Shown: one piece after another, positions 9,399 through 16,964 of the stretch
Layout of the letters: each line of letters begins with the position of its first letter
Numbering within the stretch: position 1 is the stretch's first letter
Assembly: GCF_017305915.1 (NCBI RefSeq)
Contig: NZ_JAFKJN010000006.1
Coordinates: 1-64,000, forward strand
Origin: Reyranella sp.
GTDB taxonomy: Bacteria; Pseudomonadota; Alphaproteobacteria; Reyranellales; Reyranellaceae
Direction of reading: 5' to 3'
DNA length: 64,000 nucleotides
Program-made: the position numbers and the translations under genes
Notes under the pieces: generated by a model
Database searches by the model: none
What the model was told of the DNA's origin: nothing
The model's input: only the letters and a program-made list of their open reading frames with translations

Positions 9399-9913
9399 TT
9401 CAGCCTCCGTTGCACCGCGATCCTGCCGCGCCGGTCGACACAATGGCAAGCCATGAGCACGCCATTCGTCGCCGCCCTGCTGATGCTGATCAACGCCTCG
9501 CGTGCCGACGCCGCCGTTCGGAATCGGCCACGCCTGCTCCATCGCGGTGGAGTTGTTCGGCGGGTAGAGCGCCACCCTCCCCTGTGGATGGAGAGGGTTT
9601 TTGGAGTCTTATTATGGGCGATGGACCGCGACTCTCGGCGCGGATTCCGGGCCTTTTCCTCGCGTCCATTGCCCTTATTAGGTCCACGCGCGCGGGCGGC
9701 TTATCCTGCGGCAACCATGCAGAACTTCACCCCATACATGACCGACCGCCCACCACCATCGCCAAGAAAAGAATCTCGCGCGCGGGGCGCGGGGATGCTC
9801 CCGAACTCCGGACTTTGCCGTAAAAAGCTTGTGCCATCGGCATCGAACGAGTCCGAAGCGCCCGGACTCGGCGGACTTCCAGCCCATCGGCAAAGCCGGT
9901 AGGAGGGAAGCCC
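9399..9913. other. Non-coding stretch upstream of puuD
   Basis: No credible gene is seen on either strand in these 515 bases. Near 9574-9605 there is an imperfect hairpin with CCCTC/GAGGG arms followed by TTTTT, a plausible weak terminator in plus orientation. The last part should hold the puuD promoter and its AGGAGGGAAG ribosome site. The rest shows no recognisable element. Confidence 0.5.
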
Positions 9914-11101
9914 GTGGACGCCGCTTTCCTCGCCGACTGGCTCAATCTCGTGCTGCGCTGGGCGCATCTGATCGTAGGCATCGCCTGGATCGGCGCCTCG
10001 TTCTACTTCATCTGGCTGGACAACCACCTGCACGCGCCGCTCGACCCGGCCGACGCCGACAAAGGCATCGGCGGCGAGGTCTGGGCCGTCCATGGCGGCG
10101 GCTTCTACACCGCCAAGAAGTTCAAGGTCGCGCCCGCGACGCTGCCGCCCGAGCTGCACTGGTTCATGTGGGAAGCCTACTCGACCCTGATCACCGGCTT
10201 CCTGCTGCTGGTGCTGGTCTACTGGCACGGCGCCGAGGTGGCGCTGATCGATCCCGCGGTGATGCCGCTCGACAAATGGGAGGCGATCGCGATCAGTGCC
10301 GCCTTCCTGGTCGCCGGCTGGCTGGTCTACGACTGGCTGTGCCGCTCGGCGTTCGGCGACGACGAGGCCGTGCTGGGCGGGCTGGTGGCGTTGTACTGCG
10401 CAATCGCCGCCTGGGCGCTCTGCCACATCTTCTCCGGCCGCGGCGCCTACCTGCATTTCGGCGCCATGCTCGGCGTGATCATGGTACTGAACGTCTACTT
10501 CGTGATCATCCCGGGCCAGCGCGAGCTGGTGAAGGCCAAGCAGGAAGGCCGCACGCCCGACCCCAGGTACGGCCTGATGGGCCGCCAGCGCTCGGTCCAC
10601 AACACCTATTTCACCCTGCCCGTGCTGTTCACCATGATCAGCAACCACTACGCGGGCCTCTACGGGCATGAGTGGAACTGGGTGCTGCTGCTGATGATCT
10701 CGGTGGCGGGCGCGCTGATCCGCGTCTGGTTCGTGCAGCGTCACAAGGGGCAGCAGGATCCGCTGGTGCTGGCGGCCGGGCTGGTGATGCTGGCGCTGAC
10801 GGCGATCGTGTCGCTGCCGCGGCCGGCGGTCGATATCGGCCCGCCCGCCGCGTTCACCGAAGCGAAGCCGGTGTTCCAGGCGCGCTGCCAGCCCTGCCAC
10901 GCCACCAAGCCGACGCAGGAAGGCTTTGCCACCCCGCCGAAGGGCGTGGTGCTGGAGACCGAGACGGAGCTGCGCGGCCGCGCCGGCATGATCAACCAGC
11001 AGGTCTGGGTCACGCGGGTGATGCCGCCGGGTAACCTGACGAACATCACCGAGGCCGAGCGCCGGCTGATTGCGCGCTGGGTCAAGGGCGGCGCACAATG
11101 A
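9914..11101 (+). CDS. puuD: Urate hydroxylase PuuD (membrane urate oxidase with C-terminal cytochrome c)
   Basis: The protein has 395 residues. The N-terminal two thirds is a multi-helix membrane domain of the PuuD/DUF989 type (WAHLIVGIAWIGASFYFIWL, WFMWEAYSTLITGFLLL). The C-terminus carries a cytochrome c heme site C325-QPC-H329. In this family the membrane domain oxidises urate to 5-hydroxyisourate and passes electrons through the fused heme to the respiratory chain. GTG 9914 follows AGGAGGG. The stop overlaps the next start by 4 nt. No other purine-degradation gene is in the window, so the substrate rests on homology. Confidence 0.88.
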   Translation: MDAAFLADWLNLVLRWAHLIVGIAWIGASFYFIWLDNHLHAPLDPADADKGIGGEVWAVHGGGFYTAKKFKVAPATLPPELHWFMWEAYSTLITGFLLLVLVYWHGAEVALIDPAVMPLDKWEAIAISAAFLVAGWLVYDWLCRSAFGDDEAVLGGLVALYCAIAAWALCHIFSGRGAYLHFGAMLGVIMVLNVYFVIIPGQRELVKAKQEGRTPDPRYGLMGRQRSVHNTYFTLPVLFTMISNHYAGLYGHEWNWVLLLMISVAGALIRVWFVQRHKGQQDPLVLAAGLVMLALTAIVSLPRPAVDIGPPAAFTEAKPVFQARCQPCHATKPTQEGFATPPKGVVLETETELRGRAGMINQQVWVTRVMPPGNLTNITEAERRLIARWVKGGAQ

Positions 11102-11574
11102 GCGCCATGATCTCGCGCCAGTTTGGAGGCGGAAGGGGACCGCTGCCGTGGCGCCGTCTGATCACGGCGGCGCTCGCTGCCTTTGCGATCTTCGTCTACT
11201 GGACCCATGTCGAGGAGCGCGGCCAGCGCCTCGACCGGCGCGACATCGCCGCCGCTCCGGCGGCCGAGGCGCGGGACCGCGCCAATATCGGCTTCGTCGA
11301 CGAACGGCGGCTCGAGGAGCACTACCGCAAGCACGGCGCGGAGTTCGGCACCATCACCCGGCACGACTACCTGCGCCAGGCCCAGCTGCTGCGCGACGCG
11401 GCGGTCGGCGGGCCGGTGTTGCAGACGGTGCGGGCCGACGGCGTCACCACCCGGTTCGACCGCCAGACCGGCGCCTTCATCGCCTTCAACCCCAACGGCA
11501 CGATCCGCACCTTCTTCAAGCCCAACGACGGCGAGCGCTATTACCGGCGGCAGGCCGAGCGGGGCGCCGAATGA
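11098..11574 (+). CDS. Membrane-anchored BECR-fold nuclease (toxin-like)
   Basis: The protein has 158 residues. After a short cytoplasmic start there is one membrane helix (about 20-38, LITAALAAFAIFVYW), then a linker and a C-terminal domain. That domain has HGAEFG at 79-84, Y91, VRADG at 111-115, FD at 120-121, and NGTIRTFFKP at 133-142. The order H-G-x-E-F-G / R-x-(D/N)-G / D / R-T-x-F-K-P is the layout of Barnase-EndoU-ColicinE5/D-RelE-like nuclease domains found at the ends of phage head-morphogenesis proteins and polymorphic toxins. It overlaps puuD by 4 nt and the next gene by 4 nt. Nuclease activity is inferred. Confidence 0.65.
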   Translation: MSAMISRQFGGGRGPLPWRRLITAALAAFAIFVYWTHVEERGQRLDRRDIAAAPAAEARDRANIGFVDERRLEEHYRKHGAEFGTITRHDYLRQAQLLRDAAVGGPVLQTVRADGVTTRFDRQTGAFIAFNPNGTIRTFFKPNDGERYYRRQAERGAE

Positions 11575-11951
11575 AGCCACCGATACCGATGGGCCCGCCG
11601 GACGTGAGCGAGCTGCGCGACCTGATCGACCAGTGGTCGGAGCTCGCTGCCGAGCTGGAGCGCAACGACTACACCTTCGACCTCGACAACTGGCGCAACG
11701 ACGTCGACGTGCGCGAGCTGATCCTCGAGGCGCTGCCGATGTTCAGCCGCGAGGAGATGGGCGACCACGCGCTGAAGCTCGACGATGCCGACAAGGCGTT
11801 CCAGGCCAACACGCGGCCGTTTCGCCGCTGCGTCTGGGGCCACGGCACGCAGCGCAAGGAGAAATGGACCCCGGAATCGAACTGGTGGTACTTCCGCAGC
11901 CCGCGCCGCTCCAACGCGCAGCTCGAGGACGAGTTGGCAACCGTACGATGA
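11571..11951 (+). CDS. Candidate immunity protein for the upstream nuclease
   Basis: A 126-residue, strongly acidic soluble protein with no signal or membrane segment. Features are an N-terminal helix SELRDLIDQWSELAAELERN, DVDVRELILEALPMFSREEM, and an aromatic C-terminus ESNWWYFRSPRR. Its ATG overlaps the stop of the nuclease-like gene (ATGA), the arrangement typical of toxin-immunity pairs. Its acidity suits a protein that blocks a basic nuclease. The family is not recognised, so the immunity role comes from context. It also overlaps the following crotonase by 4 nt. Confidence 0.6.
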   Translation: MKPPIPMGPPDVSELRDLIDQWSELAAELERNDYTFDLDNWRNDVDVRELILEALPMFSREEMGDHALKLDDADKAFQANTRPFRRCVWGHGTQRKEKWTPESNWWYFRSPRRSNAQLEDELATVR

Positions 11952-12715
11952 CCGACAGGATTCTGGTGGAGCGCAACGGTCCGGTGACGACGATCGTCAT
12001 CAACCGCCCGAAATCCAAGAACGCGCTCGACAACGAAGCCGCGCACGGCCTCGCCGATGCGCTGAAGGCCTTCGAGGCCGATGCCGACGCGCGCGTCGCC
12101 GTGCTGACCGGCGCAGGCGGTGCGTTCTGCGCCGGCGCCGATCTCAAGGAGCTGGGCGGCGGCACCGACTACTTCCCGTGGGCCGGCAGTGCCGACGGGC
12201 CGTTGCGCAGCACCCTGTCGAAGCCGGTGATCGCCGCGGTCGAAGGCCATGCCTGCGCCGGTGGGCTGGGCGTCGCGCTGTTCTGCGACATCCGCATCGT
12301 CGACGACACGGCGGTGTTCGGCGTGTTCTCGCGCCGCTGGGGCGTGCCGATGAGCGACGGCACCACCGTGCGGCTGCCGCGCATCGTCGGTCAGGGCCGT
12401 GCGCTCGACATGTTGCTGACCGGCCGCGCCGTCGGCGCCGACGAGGCTGTTGCGATCGGGCTCGCCACGCGCAAGGTCGCGCGCGGCACGACCCGCGCCG
12501 AAGCGGAGAAGCTCGCGGCGGAGATCGCGGGATTTCCGCCGATCGCGATGACGTCGGACCGTCAGTCGGCCTACGAGAGCTTCGACCGCGACCAGGCCCA
12601 CGCGATCCAGCGCGAGATGGAGCTGTCGCTCGAGGCGCGCCGCCGCGAATCGCAGACCGGCGCGGCGCGCTTCGCATCGGGCGAAGGCCGGCACGGATCG
12701 TTCGAGAGGAAGTGA
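11948..12715 (+). CDS. Enoyl-CoA hydratase/isomerase (crotonase) family protein
   Basis: A 255-residue crotonase. The two oxyanion-hole loops are visible: GGAFCAGADLKEL and EGHACAGGLGVALFCD. Then come FSRRWGVPMSDGTTVRLPRI and a C-terminal helical part ending GAARFASGEGRHGSFERK. The usual catalytic Glu positions are not clear by eye, so hydration, isomerisation or hydrolysis cannot be separated. It overlaps the upstream gene by 4 nt and is followed after 2 nt by a quinone oxidoreductase. A paralogue with the same RRWGVP and GAARFASGKGR strings is at 14212-14988. Confidence 0.88.
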   Translation: MTDRILVERNGPVTTIVINRPKSKNALDNEAAHGLADALKAFEADADARVAVLTGAGGAFCAGADLKELGGGTDYFPWAGSADGPLRSTLSKPVIAAVEGHACAGGLGVALFCDIRIVDDTAVFGVFSRRWGVPMSDGTTVRLPRIVGQGRALDMLLTGRAVGADEAVAIGLATRKVARGTTRAEAEKLAAEIAGFPPIAMTSDRQSAYESFDRDQAHAIQREMELSLEARRRESQTGAARFASGEGRHGSFERK

Positions 12716-12717
12716 GA

Positions 12718-13740
12718 ATGCGCGCGTTGGTGTGTCATGCGTACGGGCCGATCGACTCGTTGAAGCTCGAGGACGTCCCCAAGCCGGCGCCCGGCCCCGG
12801 CGAAATCCTGGTCAAGGTCGGCGCCGCCGGCGTCAGCTTCGCCGCGATGCTGGGCGTCCAGGGCAAGCACCAGAACAAGCCGCCGCTCCCCTTCGTGCCC
12901 GGCAACGAGATCGCCGGCGAGGTCGTGGCGCTGGGCGACGGCGTCACCACCCTCGAGGTCGGCCAGCGCGTCGCCACCGGCGGCAGCCGCGGCGGCTTCG
13001 CCGAGTTCTGCACCACCATCGCCGCCAACGCGATCCCGATCCCCGACGGCCTGCCCTACGCCGAGGCGACCAACTTCCCGACGCTCTATCCGACCGCCTA
13101 CGGCGCGCTACGCTGGAAGGCCAACCTGCTGCCGGGCGAGGTGCTGCTGGTGCATGGCGCGGGCGGCGGCTCGGGCCTGACCGGCATCGAGGTTGGCAAG
13201 GCGATGGGCGCGGTCGTGATCGCCTCGGCCGGCGGCGCCGACAAGCTCGTGGCCGCCAAGTCGGCCGGCGCCGATCATCTGATCGACTACCGCAAGGAGG
13301 ACCTGCGCGCGAAGGTGCTGGAGCTGACCGGCGGCCGCGGCGCCGACGTGATCTACGACCCGGTCGGCGGCGATGCCTTCAACGCCTCGCTGCGCTGCAT
13401 CGCGCCCGAGGGCCGCCTCATCCCGATGGGATTCGCCAGCGGCACGATCCCGCAGATCCCGGCCAACATCCTGCTAGTCAAAAACGTGACGGTGATCGGC
13501 TTCTACTACGGCTACTGGAACGGCTGGGGCGGCAAGACCGAGCCGTCGCCCAAGGAGGCCGCCGCGCTGGCGCAGCGCCGCGCCATGGTGATGGCGGCGC
13601 AGGACGAGATGATGCGCTGGTACACCGAGGGCAAGCTGAAGGCGCTGGTCGCGGGCTCGTACGACCTCGCCGACTGGGTGAAGGCCTTCAAGCTGATCGA
13701 GGACCGCGCCGTCGTCGGCAAGGCCGTGCTGGTGCCGTAG
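12718..13740 (+). CDS. NADPH:quinone oxidoreductase (zinc-independent MDR family)
   Basis: A 340-residue medium-chain dehydrogenase/reductase. It has the N-terminal GroES-like domain (FVPGNEIAGEVVALGDGVTT), the substrate loop PTAYGALRWKANLLPGE, and a Rossmann motif VHGAGGGSGLTGIEV. It lacks the zinc-binding Cys/His residues of alcohol dehydrogenases, as expected for quinone oxidoreductase and crotonyl-CoA reductase-like members. The start is 2 nt after the crotonase stop, so they form one transcription unit. The electron acceptor is not known. Confidence 0.9.
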   Translation: MRALVCHAYGPIDSLKLEDVPKPAPGPGEILVKVGAAGVSFAAMLGVQGKHQNKPPLPFVPGNEIAGEVVALGDGVTTLEVGQRVATGGSRGGFAEFCTTIAANAIPIPDGLPYAEATNFPTLYPTAYGALRWKANLLPGEVLLVHGAGGGSGLTGIEVGKAMGAVVIASAGGADKLVAAKSAGADHLIDYRKEDLRAKVLELTGGRGADVIYDPVGGDAFNASLRCIAPEGRLIPMGFASGTIPQIPANILLVKNVTVIGFYYGYWNGWGGKTEPSPKEAAALAQRRAMVMAAQDEMMRWYTEGKLKALVAGSYDLADWVKAFKLIEDRAVVGKAVLVP

Positions 13741-13805
13741 GTGCCAGAGGGGTGGCGGGAAGTGAGAAGAATCGCTGAAAACCCTTATGGAATGGGCATC
13801 GAAGG

Positions 13806-13825
13806 CTTCCCACGCGGGTGGGAAG
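13806..13825 (+). terminator. Hairpin downstream of the quinone oxidoreductase
   Basis: A perfect 8-bp stem CTTCCCAC/GTGGGAAG with loop GCGG sits 66 bp after the stop at 13740. There is no T-run, so it may be a stabilising hairpin rather than a classic terminator. A further half-repeat TGGGAAG follows. Confidence 0.4.
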
Positions 13826-13853
13826 TTGGTGGGAAGCCCGTGGGAAGCGCTCC

Positions 13854-13911
13854 CTAGAGCATATTCCGTTCGGCTGGAATCAGCCGAACGGAATATGCCT
13901 GCTGCAACAAC
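13854..13911 (+). repeat. REP-like hairpin element A, copy 1
   Basis: CTAGAGC leads into an 18-bp perfect stem, GCATATTCCGTTCGGCTG and its complement, with loop GAAT, then a conserved tail CCTGCTGCAACA. A second copy lies at 59269-59326 on the other strand. Stem changes between the copies are compensatory (TTCGG/CCGAA against TCCGG/CCGGA), which argues that the folded form is what is kept. Confidence 0.8.
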
Positions 13912-13920
13912 ACCCCCCGT

Positions 13921-13980
13921 GCGCGCATTTCCGAGCAGATGGAACCGCTCGCGGGTCCATCTGCTCGGAAATCGCTCTAG
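13921..13980 (-). repeat. REP-like hairpin element B
   Basis: The arms are 17 bp and perfect: ATTTCCGAGCAGATGGA at 13927-13943 and its complement at 13956-13972, with a 12-nt loop. Read on the minus strand, the element begins with CTAGAGC, as element A does, and this TAG is the stop codon of the small membrane protein at 13977-14210. Elements A and B thus face each other between two gene ends. Confidence 0.7.
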
Positions 13981-14210
13981 GACCGGGTCAGGATCGGCCA
14001 GAAGCCGGCCAGCATCGTCGCCAGCAACGCGGCGCCGATCCAGCCCATGCCGGCGACCGACACGCCGGCGAAGATCACCAGCCACCACAGGACGACGCCC
14101 AGCACGTAGCCGCCGTCGATCTTGGCCGGCTTGTCGCGGCTCGCCACGGTGCGCGCGAAGTGGCGCTTGATGTCGAGCGCGACGTCGAGCGGATCCTTGT
14201 CGAGCCGCAT
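13977..14210 (-). CDS. Small membrane protein, 77 residues
   Basis: The basic/acidic N-terminus (MRLDKDPLDVALDIKRHFAR) is followed by two hydrophobic segments, YVLGVVLWWLVIFAGVSVAG and MGWIGAALLATMLAGFWPIL. It starts 1 nt after the crotonase stop on the same strand, so it is probably co-transcribed with it. The family is not recognised. The stop codon is provided by the CTAGAGC end of a REP-like element. Confidence 0.6.
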   Translation of the reverse strand: MRLDKDPLDVALDIKRHFARTVASRDKPAKIDGGYVLGVVLWWLVIFAGVSVAGMGWIGAALLATMLAGFWPILTRS

Positions 14211-14211
14211 C

Positions 14212-14988
14212 TCAGATGTTCCCGAAGTCGCCGCCGCGGCCCTTGCCGGAGGCGAAGCGCGCCGCGCCCTTCTGGGCTTCGGCCAGCAGCGCCGGCATGC
14301 CCAATCGGGCCTCGTTGGTGAGTGCCTCGCGCTGCTCGAGGGTCCATTGCTCGTAGGACGAGCGGCGATCCGAGCGAATGCAGACCTGCGGGAACTTCGC
14401 GACCTGCTCGGCCAGTGCCTTGGCCTCGGCCAGCGCCTGGCCCTCCGGCACCAGCCGGTTGGCGAGGCCCCAGTCGAACGCCTCGCGCGCGCCGACCTCG
14501 CGGCCAGTCAGGATCATGTCGAGCGCACGGCTGTGGCCGATCAGCCGCGGCAGCCGCACCGTGCCGCCGTCGATCAAGGGCACGCCCCAGCGCCGGCAGA
14601 ACACGCCGAACTTCGCCGTCTCCGACGCCACCCGCAGGTCGCACCACAACGCGAGCTCGAGCCCGCCCGCGACCGCATAGCCTTCGACCGCGGCGATCAC
14701 CGGCTTGGTGAGCAAATGCCGCGTCGGCCCCATCGGGCCCGCCGCCTCGGGATTGAAGACCGGCGTGCTGCTGCGCCCGGCGACCGCTTTGAGATCAGCG
14801 CCAGCGCAGAAGGTGCCGCCGCGGCCCGTCAGGATCGCGACCGATTGCGCCTCGTCCTGGTCGAAGGCGAGGAAGGCTTCGCGCAGCAGCCCGGCCGTCT
14901 CGGGATCGACCGCGTTGCGCGCTTCCGCGAAGCGATCGATCGAGACGACGGTGGTAGAGCCTTCCTTCTCAACCGCGACCTTGGCCAT
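14212..14988 (-). CDS. Enoyl-CoA hydratase/isomerase (crotonase) family protein
   Basis: The protein has 258 residues. Oxyanion-hole loops are GGTFCAGADLKAV and EGYAVAGGLELALWCD, followed by FCRRWGVPLIDGGTVRLPRL. It is clearly paralogous to the crotonase at 11948-12715, with GAARFASGKGRGGDF near the C-terminus. ATG 14988 is chosen; the open frame extends upstream without a better start and overlaps the MaoC gene. The minus-strand order is MaoC-like dehydratase, this gene, small membrane protein. It probably acts in fatty- or aromatic-acyl-CoA degradation. Confidence 0.88.
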   Translation of the reverse strand: MAKVAVEKEGSTTVVSIDRFAEARNAVDPETAGLLREAFLAFDQDEAQSVAILTGRGGTFCAGADLKAVAGRSSTPVFNPEAAGPMGPTRHLLTKPVIAAVEGYAVAGGLELALWCDLRVASETAKFGVFCRRWGVPLIDGGTVRLPRLIGHSRALDMILTGREVGAREAFDWGLANRLVPEGQALAEAKALAEQVAKFPQVCIRSDRRSSYEQWTLEQREALTNEARLGMPALLAEAQKGAARFASGKGRGGDFGNI

Positions 14989-14990
14989 AG

Positions 14991-15461
14991 CTAGCGTCCC
15001 TGCATCATCCTGAGCGGCGTGTAGACCAGCACGGTCTCGCCGCGCTGGGTCTTCACCTCGTTGGTCGTGCGCACCAGCGCGCGCGTCGGGTTCTTGGAGG
15101 TCGGCTTGATCTCCGTCACCTCGATCTCGACATGGATGGTGTCGCCCACGTAGGTCGGCCCCTTGATGTCGAAGCCCATCGACAGGAAGGCGAGCCCGGT
15201 CCCCTGCAGGGTGGTCGGGATCACCAGCCCCTCGGCCATCGAATAGACCAGCGCGCCCGGCACGGGATGCCCACCGCGCATGGGTGCATGCCCGGCGATG
15301 TATTCCTTGTTGGTGAACAGCTCCTCGGAAAAGCCGCAAAGCGTCACGAAGTTGAGGAGGTCGGCCTCGAACAGCGTCCGGCCGTAGGTGGTGAACTTGT
15401 CGCCGATCGAAAGATCGCGCCAGTTCCAGCCTTCACCGAGCTGCTTCATGGATTGCTTCAC
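14991..15461 (-). CDS. MaoC-like hotdog-fold dehydratase
   Basis: A 156-residue single-hotdog protein. It has an initial WNWRDLSIGDKFTTYGRTLF, the segment ADLLNFVTLCGFSEELFTNK, a hydratase-like loop at AGHAPMRGGHPVPGALVYSM, and a late VGDTIHVEIEVTEIKPTSKN. The family hydrates enoyl-CoAs or dehydrates 3-hydroxyacyl or mesaconyl-type thioesters. Two starts are possible: GTG 15461, or ATG 15449 four codons later; neither has a strong ribosome site. It lies 2 bp upstream of a crotonase on the same strand, consistent with a shared degradation step. Confidence 0.85.
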   Translation of the reverse strand: MKQSMKQLGEGWNWRDLSIGDKFTTYGRTLFEADLLNFVTLCGFSEELFTNKEYIAGHAPMRGGHPVPGALVYSMAEGLVIPTTLQGTGLAFLSMGFDIKGPTYVGDTIHVEIEVTEIKPTSKNPTRALVRTTNEVKTQRGETVLVYTPLRMMQGR

Positions 15462-15473
15462 AGGGACCGGCTC

Positions 15474-15659
15474 TCAGTGCGCATGCTCGTGCGGCTCGGC
15501 GCCCTCGCGCAGCTCGAAGACCCGGCTGCAATAAGGGCATTCGACCCGCCCTTCGGCGCCGAGATTGAGGTAGATTTTGGGATGCCCCAGCGGGCCACCG
15601 CCGCCGTCACAGGCAACGCGGTCGGTGTCGACGGTGATGGTTTCGAAAGGCTCGGTCAC
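15474..15659 (-). CDS. Zinc-finger domain protein (NDUFS6-like)
   Basis: A 61-residue protein with a Cys/His zinc site: VACDGGGGPLGHPKIYLNLG then VECPYCSRVFELREG, ending in a His-rich tail. This is the zf-CHCC pattern shared with mitochondrial complex I subunit NDUFS6 and found as a small stand-alone protein in alphaproteobacteria. GTG 15659 is preferred over upstream starts because AAGGAGACCAGGAATC lies immediately before it and the extra residues are not part of the family. Its 5' end overlaps the divergent lipase gene. Confidence 0.82.
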   Translation of the reverse strand: MTEPFETITVDTDRVACDGGGGPLGHPKIYLNLGAEGRVECPYCSRVFELREGAEPHEHAH

Positions 15660-16677
15660 GATTCCTGGTCTCCTTGGACGCCGGCGGATGATAGCCGCCG
15701 CCCTCTCTCCGGTCATGCTCGGCGCATGCTCCCCGACGGTGGTTCCGGCGGGCGAGAGGGCGACGATCCCCTACCTGACGGCGGACAAATATGTCGCGGC
15801 CGACGGCACCGTCCTGCCGCTCGCGGTCTGGCCGGCGGCCGACAAGGCGGCCCCCCGCACGGTGATCCTGGGTTTGCACGGCTTCGGCGACTACCGCGAC
15901 GCCTTCGACGAGCCGGCCAAGGTCTGGTCCAAGCACGGCATCGTCACCTACGCCTACGACCAGCGCGGCTTCGGCAAGAGCCCGAGCCGTGGCCGCTGGC
16001 CCGGCACCGAGACCCTGGTCGGCGATGCGCTGGCGGTCGCAGCCCTGGTGCACGAACGCCATCCCGGCGTGCCGTTCTACCTGGTGGGCGAGAGCATGGG
16101 CGGCGCGGTGGCGCTGGTCGCCGCCGACCGCGGCCTCGTGGCCGACGGGCTGGTGCTGAGCGCGCCCGCCCTGCGCGGCCGCGAGGAGATCGGGCCCCTC
16201 GCCAGCGCCGGCCTGTGGTTCTTCGCCCACACCATCCCGTGGCTGCCGGCCGGCCCGACCTCGATCGACTTCAAGCCGACCGACAATCCCAAGACCCTCG
16301 AGAAGCTGCGCAACGATCCGCTGATGCTGCGCCAGCCGCGGGTCGACATGGGCTACGGCCTGGTCGACCTGATGGACGCCGCGCGCGATTCGGCCGAGCG
16401 CATCCGCCTGCCCTACCTGATGCTGCACGGCATGGGCGACCGGCTGGTGCCGACGGCCGCGATGAAGACCGCCATCGAGGTCATGCCGGCGCGCAAGGAT
16501 TCGCGGCTCGGCTTCTACAAGGAAGGCTATCATCTCCTGATGCGCGACAAGCAGGGCCCGGTGGTGGCCGCCGACATCGCCGCCTGGATCGCCGATCACC
16601 GGGCTCCGCTGCCGTCCGGCGCCGACGCCGAGCGCTCGCAGCCCAAGCTCGCCGCGCTGTGGGGGACCCGACGATGA
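15636..16677 (+). CDS. Alpha/beta hydrolase, probable lipoprotein lysophospholipase/monoacylglycerol lipase
   Basis: The signal region RRRMIAAALSPVMLGAC ends in a lipobox (L-G-A-C), so the enzyme is probably lipid-anchored. The hydrolase core shows GLHGFGDYRDAFDEPAKVWS, the nucleophile elbow VGESMGG, LHGMGDRLVPTAAM for the Asp, and EGYHLLMRD for the His. This is the lysophospholipase/monoglyceride lipase pattern. ATG 15636 is chosen so that the basic n-region precedes the hydrophobic core; ATG 15688 gives a signal that looks too short. The 3' end overlaps the next gene by 4 nt. Confidence 0.85.
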
Positions 16678-16943
16678 CGCGTTGTCTTTTTCTGGCGGCC
16701 GCCGCGCTCTGCGCCGTGCCCGTCGTGGCTCAGGCGCAGGACGACAAGCTCAAGGCGCGCTGCAATCAGCTCTACGCGATGGCCGATCGCGCGCTGTCGC
16801 GCCGCGGCGAAGGCGGTGGCGGACCGAACATGATCGTGCAGAGCGCCGGCATCGACTGCCAGAAAGGCCGCTACGAACAGGGCATCCGCGATCTCGAGAA
16901 GGTGCTGCGCGCCCAGGGCTACACGGTGCCGCCGGCCCCTTAG
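16674..16943 (+). CDS. Small secreted protein, 89 residues
   Basis: A clear signal peptide (TRCLFLAAAALCAVPVVAQA) is followed by a short mature region. That region has two cysteines (KARCNQLYAM and IDCQKGRYEQGIRDLEK) which could form one disulfide. Its ATG overlaps the lipase stop (ATGA), so it is likely translated with the lipase and may be a periplasmic partner. The family is not recognised. Confidence 0.72.
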   Translation: MTRCLFLAAAALCAVPVVAQAQDDKLKARCNQLYAMADRALSRRGEGGGGPNMIVQSAGIDCQKGRYEQGIRDLEKVLRAQGYTVPPAP

Positions 16944-16964
16944 ATCGGATACGCCCGCGCAGCC

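Noticed and set aside
9454..9902. Frame starting MSTPFVAALLMLINASRADA
   Set aside because: The signal-like start is followed by low-complexity sequence with no family features, and an imperfect hairpin lies inside it.
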